DNA of 64,000 nt from Limnephilus marmoratus (GCA_917880885.1 OU862920.1:35437019-35501018), one strand, 5' to 3'. Counted from the stretch's first letter, positions 1-10,945 are shown. Translations and numbers: made by a program. The notes: a model not told the origin generated them from the letters alone.

Positions 1-1622
1 CCTTTGTAGGTAGGTAGATATCTATTTTTTAATTTTCAAAGTGTGTCATAAACTGTACAAGTTTTCTAGTTTATTTTGCAATACGCCTTCTACAGGAAAT
101 AATGCGTTTATAACTTAAATCCTCAATTTGCTTCTGTAATAACATAAAATCATTATTTATAATTCCTCTTCTATTGAAAAGGCTTTAGGGTCGTTGCTTC
201 CTATTTGTTTCGTTCTCAGTACTGGCAATCTCCTTTCCTCCTTTCCGTTGTCGAGCCATCATGATATCAATAAGAAAGTATATTATTCTTCGTAGCGGAA
301 GGGCTGTATTGCCATTATTCCAATTACGTATTCGAATTAATGTTGCCATCGAGAACGGTTTTTCCGTGTCATTTATGTATATAAAAATCGAAACATGCTT
401 ATATGTATAAGCAAACATGTTTCTTTCCACCTTCTCGAAGGTTTCTGGATTATTAACACCACATGACAATACAACTGAAAAGTTTTTTTAATCATTACAA
501 AAACTCGAGAATATCATTTTTGCTCAGTCCTCGCATATCGATTAGCGGTTCTAACCAAAATCGAATACTTTAAATCTAATCAAAAATTATATTTATTTTA
601 AATAGGTTCTTATGTTAGGTACCAAATATGATTGATTGTTCTTAAAAGATATAAAAATGAATGTGTGTAATTGTTAAGATTTCAGGTACTGAAATATTAA
701 TATTTGTGATTGTCACCCTAATGGTTGTGGCAACATTTTTTTGTGTAGGCAATTGCCAGGGCGATTTCGTATTGCCACGGATTTTTTAATTCCTTCTTCT
801 CTTGTTACCATCCGTCTTGGGCGGGTCGTTTTTGGCAAAACGTCTGCTGCCAGGTTTTCACTTTATGTGGGTTATAAAACCGCGGAGAGAGATAGCATCA
901 TTGGGCTCACCGTACATGAGCTACCCTACGGGTCTTTTATTGTTTCAATAAAGACCAATTATTCAAGAGCTGGAGTTATTATTGAAGAGTTACTCCAGCC
1001 ACACTTCCCTTTGGAATCTGGTATTACCACGCCGGATTGCTCTGTCAGGAGAGCGGAAGTTGAGATCCTGAACAGTAATATATGTAAAACGAAAAATTGT
1101 ATTATTACGTTCTCACTTAAATTGGTAATCGATCTATTCAAAATGATGATGAATTTTTAATTTGTAATATATTTCTTTATGATTTAATAAAAATAAAATA
1201 ATTGTTTTATTCTCAAAAATATAAAGACTTGTTTTTCTTTCATTTTTCTTTCACTTGAAAAAAAAATCAATTTCGTTGTTTCACATCTGCCAGGCGTTCC
1301 GTGACGGATATTCTTTTTTTCCCTATAAACACGATCAATTAACATCACATCTCGTAGATTTACAATCCATTTATAGCCATCAAAGCGCTGACAACTTCAT
1401 ATTTCTTATGAGTAAAATCCTTTTTCTTACTGAATATAATCGTATATCGCCAGAGGCGCTATCAAAAAGGTTAAGAGAGAATTCAGCCTGATTCTCAATC
1501 CTTGCTTCACCCAAATTCGTGAACTTTATGGTGTCCATACGAGCCTTTTAATTTTTTCGATTCGATGTTTGTGGTTCCCGATGTATTCCTTCATTCACTT
1601 CTCAGACAAATGTCATCTTGAT
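1..1622. other. Unassigned AT-rich DNA left of the first hAT element
   Basis: No family recognised. Open frames of 139 codons (741-1160, +) and 78 codons (1255-1491, +) lie here. Neither shows a domain, signal peptide or known motif to my reading, and the frames are not clearly better than chance in a 64 kb window. The stretch 741-1080 is richer in GC than its flanks and may be a remnant of an old element. The last bases (1615-1622) are the left copy of the target duplication of the next element. Confidence 0.4.
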
Positions 1623-2377
1623 TAGGAATGCAATGATATATTATCGTTTCAAAACCGATTCCTATCGTAAACCGATAAATATCGATACATCGACCCCTAA
1701 AAATATCGGTATTTATCAATATCGAAAAACTCAATATATCATAATATATCAGAATATCGAAAAACCCGCCCGAATTAAAATACCCACAAAATCGGATAAA
1801 ATGCTATTACTGTCATCACTGACTGTCTAAAAAAATATTCTATTCTCTTCACTAATCTGTGGTAGGTGAGTGTTGTTTGTGATCTGTGTGGTCGGTTGTA
1901 TTCCGTGTCTACCAATTAAGTGCCCTTCACACGACACTGCCTGCAGGGACTCTCTGCGGCAAAAGTCCCTGCAGGCCTGCATGCTGTGTCGTGTGTAGAG
2001 CCCTATATGGCTATGAGTGTAAGGAAGAGTGCTATAAGGAAGCAGACTATCAAAGTTACTATTTTTAAGTTCGATAGCTGGTACATAATACTGGAATCAA
2101 TTTTTAAAAAATAAATTTATGAAAAAAAACACGTTTTATATGACTATCCAAATTTTGTGATTATTCACATAGGTAAGTATAAAAACTTATATAATACATA
2201 CATAATCGATAAACGTTTGATATAACTAAAACTACATTGGATTTGTATAAGCTTTACAAAAAGAAGAAATATCGTTATATCGGCTTACTAGACCGATATA
2301 TCGATACATCAATATCGACTTAATTCTATATATATCGATATCGATATATCGATATTTTTAAAAACCTTGCATCCCTA
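1623..2377. mobile_element. Non-autonomous hAT-like element (MITE), 755 bp, 8-bp TSD
   Basis: The element starts TAGGAATGCAA and ends TTGCATCCCTA, an imperfect terminal inverted repeat. It is flanked by an exact 8-bp direct repeat, ATCTTGAT, at 1615-1622 and 2378-2385. An 8-bp duplication with short TIRs is the hallmark of the hAT superfamily. Both subterminal regions are rich in ATCGATAT-type repeats (about 1660-1770 and 2275-2355). There is no transposase frame, so it would depend on a partner in trans. A second element of the same type lies at 33174-34813. Confidence 0.85.
1928..1995. repeat. Nested double hairpin inside the hAT element
   Basis: The outer arms CACACGACAC (1928-1937) and GTGTCGTGTG (1986-1995) are perfect complements. 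Inside them a perfect 13-bp stem, GCCTGCAGGGACT (1939-1951), pairs with 1964-1976 across a 12-nt loop. The block is GC-rich in an AT-rich element. Its role is unknown. It could be a DNA cruciform, a subterminal protein-binding site or the relic of another insertion. Confidence 0.75.
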
Positions 2378-2385
2378 ATCTTGAT

Positions 2386-2822
2386 ACATTTTTTCCATTA
2401 ATAACACTCGAAAGACGTATTTCGTAAAGTTTCCACACTTCCTCATTCCTGCGATGACTTTTTCCGATCATCGTTATTTCAGATTTAATCGTTATTGGGA
2501 ATTTAAAATAGTCATCATACATTACCGCACTTTTCCTATTCCATTCTTTACTCCCGCACATCTTCTATTGTAAACTACTGGCGTCACTTATATTAATAAT
2601 GTCGCGTAGGCAATAAACGACCGATAAATTTCTAAGCAGATTATTTTGTTCTAAGAACATAATTCTAATTAATTTCATCACTGCCGCCCACCATGTTACG
2701 TTTCCCTGCTCCGATTCATAGTTTATTCGCGATATTTTCTCGACACATCGGAGAAATAAATGAAATTTACTTCATATTTTAAAACACGTAGGTACATAGA
2801 GAATAGAAAAAATACTGAGAAT
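2386..2822. other. Unassigned spacer
   Basis: I see no repeat, RNA gene or credible coding frame here. It separates the hAT element from the split family A element. Confidence 0.4.
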
Positions 2823-3543
2823 AAAAAAATCAAAGTATGCAATTCACATGCGGTAGAAGTGAACCTTCAGAAAACTAAAGCACACAAGAAGGAGGCTACG
2901 AAGCACCACACAAAGAGGAGACCGATTATACTATCTCATTCTCTCGAAAGCTAAATCCTATAAATGTATTTGTTTGTCTCTTTTTAGTGTCGCTATTTTG
3001 AGTTTCAAATCACAACGTTATTATTATTAATTAGCGTTATCGACTGTCCTGACTTACTCAAACTAATTAATTTTAAAATACCACCCAGAACAACTAGGCT
3101 TAACGACTTATTCCACATTAACCGGACACGTACAAATGCTGGTGTCAGGGATCCAATCAGAAGAATGTGAGAATTGTTAAAAAAAACCACAACCTTAAGG
3201 ATTCCGATAAATTTTTTGATACTTATAGCACTTTTGGTAGAAAATTGAAGGCTGTTTTCCAATAAAAAAAACTCATATATCATTCACTTTACTTTTTATG
3301 TGCTTTTTAAACAATTTTCGATTCATTATTAATTATGATTTATTTTTAAACATGTATAAAAAATGTATTTGATAATCTTTTTTTTATCAAGTCAATTAGT
3401 GAGAAATAGTTGGGGTGCAGGCGAATTCTCTAGTTATTGTTCATAATATTGTTTTGTTAATTATTGTCTGTATCTGTGTTTTCTCCTTAAATAAAATAAC
3501 AATAAAATAAAACGGTGCTAAAGAAGTTTTCACTTTAAAAAAA
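2823..3543 (+). mobile_element. Family A element, split by a LINE insertion (A1)
   Basis: The left end follows an A run and carries the shared A-type start (CAATTCACATGCGGTAGAAG at about 2838-2857). It continues through the conserved interior to ATCACAACG at 3017. The sequence then breaks and resumes at 3511 with AACGGTGCTAAAGAAG and the right end TTTTCACTT. Removing 3018-3510 together with one AACG copy restores the sequence seen in other A copies. No coding capacity is visible. The family is an unclassified non-autonomous element. Confidence 0.8.
3018..3510 (+). mobile_element. 5'-truncated non-LTR retrotransposon (3' end of RT plus tail)
   Basis: This 493-bp segment interrupts the A element and is flanked by AACG at 3014-3017 and 3511-3514, a probable 4-bp target duplication. 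Read on the plus strand it gives a short, broken match to the C-terminal tail of Jockey/CR1-type reverse transcriptases (arginine-rich, pattern RTNAGVRDPIRRM). That is the same part of the protein preserved near the end of the LINE at 52767-53970. It ends in an A-rich tail (AATAAAATAACAATAAAATA). The truncation and tail fit target-primed reverse transcription. The clade is not certain. Confidence 0.6.
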
Positions 3544-4108
3544 TCTTCTCAACTCTTGACGTACTCATCTTCTCTTTCTTATTATTTCTGAGCTGGTTAT
3601 ATCATGATTACGGAGCCGGTGTCGTGAGTGGCATCTAACTACTATAAAATTTTCCAAGATATTCACTTTAATGCGCAAAACTTTCTTGTCATTATCGCAC
3701 TTAAAGTGATAATGGTAATAATAATAAATTGCTCTATTCGATACACAACGTGGCGGAGATACTGAACACAGGTGGATGTGTTTCTTGGAGCCAGCGCAAT
3801 TGTCTAATTAAAGATAAACTTTCTTTATTAAATTCCTCCTCCTAGTTCTTAGAACTCATTTTTCCCCGATATGGCAGTAGGGTTTTTGTGTACGCGGGAA
3901 TTATTGCATCATAAAGCAAAGCTTTGTGAAATTTACTGATGTACAACTTAGACAATTAATCCTGATATCTTTTTCATAGTAATATTTTGTTGTCTAATTT
4001 CACTTCAACCAAATAAAGTTTTCGCCCTAATCTTTTAAATATTTTTTCGATCTATGTTAGCCATAGATAATATTTTTAACCGGACAGGTACATCTTTTGA
4101 ACAAAAAA
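3544..4108. other. Unassigned AT-rich spacer
   Basis: No element boundary, RNA gene or coding frame is recognised. Confidence 0.4.
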
Positions 4109-4180
4109 TGTATATATATATATATATATATATTGAAAAAAATATATATATGTATGTAAAAAAAAAATATATATATATTT
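4109..4180. repeat. (TA)n microsatellite with A-rich interruption
   Basis: Alternating TA runs occur at about 4109-4133, 4141-4151 and 4167-4178, broken by A runs. It is a simple-sequence tract that can form cruciforms. No further function can be argued. Confidence 0.9.
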
Positions 4181-4249
4181 TGACCGGTCAGTGGCTGAGT
4201 TGCAAATTCAAATATAAATTTTAAAATTTTTAAAAAATTAGTTCACATT

Positions 4250-4633
4250 TGCACCACTTGTCCAGGGGTAAGGCTCTTAACTCGCACATCAAAGGTCGCG
4301 GAATCGAATCCCGGCGTGACAAATGAATTTTATTTGATTAATTTGTGTTATTTCACAATTTATTAATTAAAAATAATATATAGTATATTTGCGGCACGTT
4401 CCAGAGTGGAAGATACTCAGATACTCAGAATTGAAACATTGCTTGAAACGGCATTAGCCGTGTTTGGTGACCAGATCTAAATAGCCAGGCACTCCCCCAC
4501 CTTCCTCTTCCCTATGTCCTTCCCCTCCCACTACCTTCAGCCTCACAACATACTCCAATTTGGAATTTCATAGTCTCACTGGCTTAAGACGGGAGCAGTT
4601 GGGACTCTTGTGCGGTATTCATATAAAAAAAGT
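4250..4633 (+). mobile_element. Family T SINE, tRNA-like head (copy T1)
   Basis: The head at about 4250-4320 is tRNA-like. It has an A-box-like region (TTGTCCAGGGGTAAGG) and a B box (GAATCGAATCC). The body has GAATTTTATTTGATTAATTT, a pyrimidine-rich segment (about 4495-4545), ACGGGAGCAG and TGTGCGGTATTCA, ending in a short A run. It matches the T copies at 41317 and 16903 segment by segment. An internal deletion at about 4413-4425 removes part of the body. RNA polymerase III transcription from the internal boxes is expected for a tRNA-derived SINE. Confidence 0.8.
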
Positions 4634-5431
4634 AAACAAGCTCATGGCTGTTGCGCATAAGGAGAGAGGAAGGGTCTGTCTAATCCATTTAGACATCGAA
4701 CGATATCACGGATATCGCTCGCTTCGCAGTGACCAATTCTTCCAACCACAAGAGGGCAGATTGACCAGTAAATATTTTTACCACACTATCAAGAGAATTT
4801 AAAATATAATTACCCATGCTCTGGCTCTGATAAATCAGTGATTCGAAATTGCAGTATCGCAGTATCGGAGTTCGAGATAATAGTGCTGTTTTGGTGTTAT
4901 TTATTATTAAGCAGAGACGGTGTACGGATAATTCCATGAGTACTCAGGCCATGGGCCAAATTTACTATCTCCCGTTTCACTTCGTTCATTTGAGCTTTTT
5001 CCAGGTAGGTCGGTCGTCCTTCTTTGGTTTGGGTCGAAAGCCCCTCTTTATTTGAGTTCCCAAAAAGCTATGGTGGGTCATTTAAAAAAATGTTATTTTT
5101 AAATATTTTATTTATTTTTAAAAGAGCGATGAAAGAGTGCCAAATGGGTTCAAAGCGATGTGTTTAAAACTTTTCAAATTTCTGGTTCGATCTCCTTCTT
5201 CCGGATTCACTTCAAAGTTTTGAAATTTTTCATTTTTCATTTTAAGGTTACGTGAAAGTTACTATGAATCCTTTAATAAACAATATTTTTTGTAATCTTC
5301 CATAGCCTACATATTTTCAAAATTATTTACAAAAAGTCTCAAGATTGAGTCTCGCAAAATAATGCCGAAACTTGAGAGTAAGAAGGATTTTGCTGGTATT
5401 TGAATACACTGCCTTAAGATAATTTGAATTA
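4634..5431. other. Unassigned spacer
   Basis: Overlapping open frames of about 80 codons exist on both strands (4560-5055), but none carries a recognisable domain. No repeat family was identified. Confidence 0.35.
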
Positions 5432-5692
5432 TCTTATATATAAAAAATCTCGTGTCACGGTATTTGTGGTCGCAATCCTCCGAAACGGCTTGACCGATTA
5501 TTATGAATTTTTTTATGTATATTTGGTAGGTATGACATTAGGTTTTATGAGAATATTTATTTACGTCCACAGTACTTGTGTAACTCATTTGTTTGGCACA
5601 TGTCAGTTGTACCGTTACAAAACAATACCCTTTGACAGTGCCAACGTCTTAAGATCGTCTCCACTCTAAATAATAAAAATAAACCTTCTCTT
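5432..5692 (+). mobile_element. Helitron-like 5' end fragment
   Basis: The segment begins TCTTATATATAAAA followed by ATCTCGTGTCACGG and a CCGAAACGGCTTGACCGATT block. From memory this resembles the start of many insect non-autonomous Helitrons. An 81-codon frame (5424-5669) spans it but is a by-product of the repeat. I could not find a matching CTAG 3' end nearby, so the right boundary is approximate and the copy is probably truncated. Confidence 0.55.
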
Positions 5693-5699
5693 AGTTAAT

Positions 5700-5945
5700 C
5701 TGAAGCATATGGAATGTGGCGAACCCTTCGCTCGGAGAGTGGAAACACAGGGGAACAGGGTATTTAGACCCTGCCAGGCTCTGCCGGAGTGGACTTTTTA
5801 TTTCTCTGGATCCTCGTGGGATCAAACATGGACTATTCAAACACAAAAACGTTTAGGAGAACCTAGGGGGAGTGGAGAGGAGAGCTGAGACAACCTCGGC
5901 GGACTCTTCTCACGTGGGGTCTTCAGTGGGGTCCCCACCCAGTTC
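5700..5945. other. GC-rich island of unknown origin
   Basis: This stretch is clearly richer in GC than its surroundings (for example CTGCCAGGCTCTGCCGGAG near 5778). I see no long frame, TIR or tRNA-like box. It could be the 3' part of an old retroelement or a gene fragment carried by the adjacent Helitron remnant. Neither can be shown here. The next 630 bp (5946-6581) contain nothing I recognise. Confidence 0.35.
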
Positions 5946-6581
5946 GTAATTAAAAATAAAATATAACACCTATAGTCTATGAAAAAATGCATCAGAAATG
6001 CCTAGGCAAAAAATTTGATAGGGTATCATAGGTACAGAAATAAAAAGTAATGGATCTGTTCAGTTATAGACCTACGTAGTTGTTCACTGTTGTATAGATG
6101 TAGGTATGAATATATTTATCTTTATGAAAATTTATCATTTTCTACAACACATAAAACATTATTCAATTTTAAATCTGAATTGGCCATTCCTTAGAAATGG
6201 AAAAATAAATATAAAATAAAATATAAATAAAAAATAAAAAAAATATAAAATAAACCGTTTGGCTTAGCTCTTTGTGAAAACGATTCTCAATTACACTCTG
6301 CGGGAAAACGCTACGTGAATACTAACAACATTGTAAAGGTAACATGAAATTTAAAAGCTAGCCTCGCACAACATGCAGAGCTTAAGTTTGTGGAGATTTA
6401 TAACTTGCACCGTCCGGGCCGGCGGGAAGGGTAAGAATTACTAGTAATATGACCGGTCAGTGGCCGTCTTCCTTCATGACATAAGCAACTTTTCCGTTTA
6501 ATGTGGTGGTAGTAGGAGATTTCCAAGCATTGTTGGGTTATTCGTAACCTGGGAATGTTTGTCTTTCTCTTTATCATTACA

Positions 6582-7152
6582 TTACATAGTATAAAATGAA
6601 GTCGCTCAAAATGTATGTGCGCGTTAATCTTTTAAACTACGCAATGGATGTTCATACGGTTTTCACCAATAGATAGAGTGATTGAAGAGGAATGTTTATA
6701 TGTATAATACATGTAAATTATATTAGAGAAAAGCCGAGAAATTTAAAGAAAACATATTTTTGTGTGATTTAAAACTGCTGGCGGGCCGTACTATAGTCAC
6801 TTTTGAAATTTGTTCTACGGAAGAAATTTGAAAATAGATGTCCTAGAGTAAGTAGTTATTTGATTTCAATTATTTTATTTGATGAAATCGCACAAAATGT
6901 ATGTGCGCATAGATCGTTTAAACTACGCAACGGATTTTCATGCGGTTTTCACCAATAGATAGAGTGATTCAAGAGGAAGGTTTATATGTATAAAAACATT
7001 CTTATTATAGTAGAGAAAAGTCGAGAAATTCAAATATTCAATTCAGGCAGCGGGCAGCGGGCAGCTGGCAAGCGGGTGGTGTGGATTTTATAAAGGTTGG
7101 GTAATGGCGTTGTGTTTCGTTAGCCAAAGCAACGTGTGGCCGGGTCTGCTAG
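6582..7152 (+). mobile_element. Non-autonomous Helitron with doubled 5' module (copy 1)
   Basis: The 5' part starts TTACATAGTATAAAATG and continues into AAAATGTATGTGCGCG. The same module recurs near 6882 inside the element. The 3' end has GCCAAAGCAACGTGTGGC, a hairpin about 10 nt before the terminal CTAG at 7149-7152, followed by T. Hairpin plus CTAG before T is the Helitron 3' signature. No Rep/helicase is encoded. Related copies lie at 24496, 37425 (minus) and 48672. Confidence 0.85.
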
Positions 7153-7282
7153 TTAAATTATAAAATGATAAATACTCCTGAGTTTGCACGATAAGCCCAT
7201 GATTTTTTGCTTTCGAAAATTTCTGAATTCAAAAAGTTCGTTAAGACCTCTTTTTGGATTCTCTGTCAAGTGCCAAGGGAAG

Positions 7283-7455
7283 TTTGACATCCCAGGGAAA
7301 GGAGATGAGGTGTATATTTGGAATTTTGACATCCCAGGGAAAGGAGACGAGGAGAATGTTTGGAATTTTGACATCCCAGGGAAATTTGACATCGGGAGAA
7401 TGTTTGGAAGTTTGACATCCCTGGGAAAAGAGATGAGGAGAATATTAGGAAATGA
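7283..7455. repeat. Minisatellite, about 40-45 bp unit, 4 partial copies
   Basis: Repeats of TTTGACATCCCAGGGAAA followed by GGAGAYGAGGAGAATRTTTGGAA occur, with one short unit near 7385. Because the unit keeps frame, it produces repetitive open frames on both strands (FDIPGKGDE on plus, FPGMS on minus). I take this as a minisatellite and not a protein repeat. Confidence 0.8.
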
Positions 7456-7562
7456 TGGTCACTATATGCAGGTCAATCCAATTAAAGCAACTTTCCGATA
7501 CAATTTATAAATAAATCTTTACTTGGTACAAAGCAGTCACTTTGTGGTTTGATACATTAACT

Positions 7563-7964
7563 CAAATAAAACAATAAGTTTGTTACAAAACCACGAATTT
7601 TTGAAGTAAAACTTCTTTACGCACGCTTGACTTGGGGAGTAAGCTGGTGAATGCGTGACGAGAGCGTCACAAAAAGTGTGATCGGGCGAGGCGAACGGTC
7701 CGGCGAGGCGAACGGAAGTTGAGAGTGAGATATAAGTAAGTGAAGTTTTACTTCAGTCGTGTGGTATAAAGTACACTCGTTAATTTATTTCATTTTTTAA
7801 TACTGACCGGTTTCGCTTAACACAAGCATCTTCAGGGTATAAAATAAAACTGTTTGATTTTAAAACTAGAAGATGTTTGTGTTAAGCAAAACCGGTCGGT
7901 ATAAAGCAATTAAATAAATAAATTCGTGGTTACAAACAAAGTTTGTTTTATTTGAAATAAATCT
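7563..7964. mobile_element. Fold-back (palindromic) element interrupted by a C element
   Basis: The left arm from 7563 (AAATAAAAC..GTTTGTTACAAAACCACGAA) is the inverse of the right arm ending near 7960 (TTCGTGGTTACAAACAAAG..GTTTTATTT). The central arms GACCGGTTTCGCTTAACACA (7804-7823) and TGTGTTAAGCAAAACCGGTC (7875-7894) also pair. Only the left arm is longer, because family C element 7602-7777 sits inside it. No coding region is present. It is probably a fold-back MITE. Confidence 0.75.
7602..7777 (+). mobile_element. Family C element (copy C1)
   Basis: It begins TTGAAGTAAAACTTCTTTAC and ends GAAGTTTTACTTC, then GTCGTGTGG..AAGTACACTCG, the shared hairpin end. The interior has ACTTGGGGAGTAAGCTGGTG and GCGAACGG. 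It interrupts the left arm of the fold-back element. Comparison with the uninterrupted right arm suggests a 4-5 bp target duplication, ATTT or AATTT. Confidence 0.75.
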
Positions 7965-8017
7965 TGATTTAAAAACTTGGGATGCATCGATAAGTATCGA
8001 CCTTATGAAAGACGATC

Positions 8018-8118
8018 AATCAGAATCAAAGCGTTGCCTGAAAAGGCTACAGTCGTAAGTGAACAGATCCGAATAACCAGGTACCTCTTGTTCAGCCTTC
8101 TTCTTCCCCATCTTCAAG
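8018..8118 (+). mobile_element. Family T SINE body fragment
   Basis: The segment matches the middle of T copies: CAGAATCAAAGCGTTGCCTG, then GATCCGAATAACCAGGTACC and CTTCTTCCCCATCTTC. Head and tail are absent. It is a truncated or recombined copy. Confidence 0.6.
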
Positions 8119-8230
8119 TCAAGCCAAGTCGCGTACACAAAGTTGGATAAAGTAAATTACGGCGCCAAAATTGGAAAAAGGATTGCATTGTCTGAACATT
8201 GAATGAACATTGTCTCTTCAAGACCAATGT

Positions 8231-8349
8231 TCATTCCTTCCTCTCCTCAAAAAGACCCTCCACACAGCATCCCAGATGACATAGGCCCTGAGGGAAATTA
8301 TTTTCCTCAGGGCCTCCTGTGTGGAGTTAATGTAAAAAAAAAAAAAAAT
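8231..8349 (+). mobile_element. Family D retroposon, 3' end only (D1)
   Basis: It starts in the pyrimidine-rich segment (CCTTCCTCTCC), continues ACCCTCCACACAGCATCCC, then the self-complementary block CCCTGAGGG..CCTCAGGG, GTGTGGAG, TTAATGT and a run of about 14 A. The poly(A) end fixes the sense direction of the family. Confidence 0.8.
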
Positions 8350-8760
8350 TCAAACTAATCAAAAATACCTTTATAACGTTCTCTATAAACCAGTTCAAAA
8401 TGAACGGCAAGTATTTATTTTTTAAACGCAACCCAATTGCCTACACAGTGCACAAAGTTTAGATATCTTTCGCGCGGTCAATACTGGTTGGTTTCACCCG
8501 AATCATTGACGGAGTTACGACCCTCGTCCTATATTCCCTATTTTAAAATCAGAAAATTTTCCACTAGCACATATATTGAAGCGTTAGGTATGTACTTTAA
8601 TCTGCAATAATTGTTGTTAAAATAATAGTTATACGTAACACCCAGTATCTTTGTGTAATACAGATATAATAAATGTTTTATGAAATACAATTTTGTTAAA
8701 AAAATCAATGGTATTGTTAGAGTTATAAAAAAGTTCCGCAGAGTTCCACAATTCTTTTTT
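8350..8760. other. Unassigned spacer
   Basis: No repeat family, RNA gene or coding frame is recognised. Confidence 0.35.
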
Positions 8761-9112
8761 GCTCCCGTGGTTCATGGGGTGAGATTTGTCCGGGTGTTGG
8801 TGACAGTCGCGTCAAACCAGCGCTAATTCTGCGTGGCAGGCCGGATCCGGAGAGACAGGTTGAGGGATACCTTTTGACCCCTCCAGCAGGACTCTCTCGG
8901 AACATCGCTTTTTACCCTAGTGGGAAAGTTGGAATCATACGTCTTTTACTCCTAGTCACATTGCCCCCAAATTTCGACCCACCCGTCATTCTTCGCAGAA
9001 CTATTTTTTTTTTTAAAAAGACCTCTCCACACAAAATCCCCAAAGATGACGTAGGTCCTAAGGACAATTATTTTCGTCAGTGGACTGTTACTGAGCTAAT
9101 GCAAAAAATAAT
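8761..9112 (+). mobile_element. Family D retroposon, near full body (D2)
   Basis: The order is GGTTCATGGGGTGAG, TTTGTCCGGGT, GCAGGCCGGATCCGGAGAGA, a CCTCCAGCAGGACTCTCTCG block, the pyrimidine-rich region with a T run, CCCCAAAGATGACGTAGG, a degraded self-complementary block and a short A-rich tail. Open frames inside are by-products. No RNA polymerase III box is obvious, so its transcription mode is unknown. Confidence 0.75.
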
Positions 9113-9415
9113 AACTTACAGAAGGTAGTTTACGTAATTTAATAATGAACTTACATAGATGCAATGGGTCCCCGACCCAAATAGGATAAGGGGAAGAAGA
9201 TCATGATGATGATGACGTACATAGTTAGATATCGGTGTAAACAAATAAAACTTTAGAAACTTTAAAAAAAAATCTTGACAACCAACTGTGAAAAAGAAAA
9301 TAGCCGGTTTAATGCAATTTCCTCGGGCGGAGCGACACAAAAGGCCTGAAGGGTGCACAGCCAGCCGCGAACAAGTTCCAAGCCATTTATTTTTAGGATT
9401 ATTCAATACAGGAGT

Positions 9416-10945
9416 CAAGATAATAATAATAATAATAATTGGACAATTTGTAGACCGCCGTTTTTGTGAAAAATCATTTCAAGGGCGCTGAACAATTTAT
9501 AATGAATTCTTAGGTTCTATCTAACATTATTATTTACAAATAGTTACAGAAAAATACTTACCCGGCAGTTCACTTCTGATAGACACACTTTAATAGAAAG
9601 TTTATGCTTGGAGAAGATACGACCTTGCACGTCGAGGACATTATATTTAAAACATTATCTTTGTATGTTTTTACTTTACTACCCCCATCTTTATTGGTTT
9701 TACGTTTATAAGAAGATTAATTCCAAAGATGAGTTAATATTTATTTTGAAATACTTAAAATGACTTTTACAAAAGTTTAAAACAAGATTTATTTACAAAG
9801 TCGCGGGCAGTGAAGGCGATGGTGCAATGTTTTTTTTACTTACTTATGGATACGACTTGATTACGATTTTACTTACTATGAATAAAAACGTGAGTTTAAG
9901 GTTTATCTCTAAATTCCATCGAGTCTATGATCATTCTTAACTCATGTGGCGGTCCATTCCAGGCTTTAGGTCCTGACACTCCGAAAGCACGCTCACCGAA
10001 CTTAGTATCTGGTGTGCGCTTTGGTTTCTTCAACCAAACTGAGGGTTGATTGTCGGGATTTGGTATTTTCTGGAATACACATTTCCACTAAGTAAGCCGG
10101 AGCCATTCCATTAAGGGACTTAAATACCATCCAGCAGAGCTTGAACTGGATTCTTTCAGGACATTTGAGCCAGTGAAGATTTTTGAGATGCTCAGAAATA
10201 TGGGAATATTTAGATACGCCGCGCCGGTGATGAGTCTTGCCTCAGCGTTGAACACGCATCGTCATTTTGTTGATTTGATATTTGGGAGATTTGCGTGTAT
10301 TCCGTTGTAATAATCTAGACGTAAAACAACATACGAAGTTTCTCTGTACCGCTTTTATTTACCTTAATTGAAAGAACCCAATGCTTACAATTCTTCTCAT
10401 GTCCAGATTGTCAATGTCCAGAAAGTCAATGTCCAGATTGACAAGCAATTTTATGCATGTCTTTGGAGTGAGTTCACTTCCTGAAATGGTTATTGGGGAG
10501 TTATTAATGTTACACTGACGTCTGCTTGTGGCGGTCCACAGAAATTCTGTCTTTGAAGGATTCAGTTTCAATCTATTTGAGGTCATCCAGCGAGTGATTG
10601 CTTCAGACTCAGTTATGCGAGTTTTTAGACTGTCTATTTCCTCTGGTAAGCAGTACAATTAAACTTGCTGGTCATCAGCGTAGCAATGAGATAGACTACC
10701 AAATGATTCGATTATTTTAGCGACATCATTAGTAAAGAGGATGAAGAGAAGTGGGCCCAGAACACACCCATGGGGTACTCCAGATGAAAGGATTTCATAT
10801 TTTGTTTGGTTTTTCCCTACCTTACAGCTTTTAAGCGGTGCGCGGTGGTCCAAATACGATGTCAGCCAATTCTTAACACTGCAGTTTAAACCAAAGGATT
10901 CTTCTAATCTTTGTTGAAAAGACGTTATCAAGAATCTTAAAATTA
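9416..10945 (-). mobile_element. CR1/L2-like LINE, 5'-truncated, (ATT)n tail
   Basis: On the minus strand the element runs from about 10945, through RT remnants ending near 9896, to a 3' UTR. It finishes with a GCGCCCTTG..GCGG stem region (about 9445-9488) and a short (ATT)n run (9420-9440). The 3' UTR block TAGAAAGTTTATGCTTGGAG matches the second copy at 56513-57597. A microsatellite tail instead of poly(A) is usual for CR1/L2-like LINEs. Confidence 0.75.
9896..10931 (-). pseudogene. Reverse transcriptase remnant of the CR1/L2-like LINE
   Basis: The reverse transcriptase would copy the LINE RNA at a nicked target. Residues from 10931 downward read SSGVPHGCVLGPLLFILFTN then CYADDQQ, which is RT motif 4 and the catalytic YADD of motif 5. 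An in-frame stop follows at 10659-10661, and WMTSNRLKLNPSKTEFLW continues in the same frame from 10658. Further down, after small repeats and frame changes, come HISEHLKNLHWLKCPERIQF, MVFKSLNGMAPAYL and GPKAWNGPPHELR, the usual C-terminal end of this RT type. The N-terminal endonuclease and RT motifs 1-3 are missing. The copy cannot make an active protein. Confidence 0.85.

Noticed and set aside
741..1160. A 139-codon frame as a host gene
   Set aside because: No recognised domain, no signs of splicing and a composition compatible with an old repeat. Left unassigned.
7184..7510. A repetitive 108-codon plus-strand frame (FDIPGKGDE repeats)
   Set aside because: It lies in a minisatellite with a frame-preserving unit and opens on both strands. 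No start context or domain.
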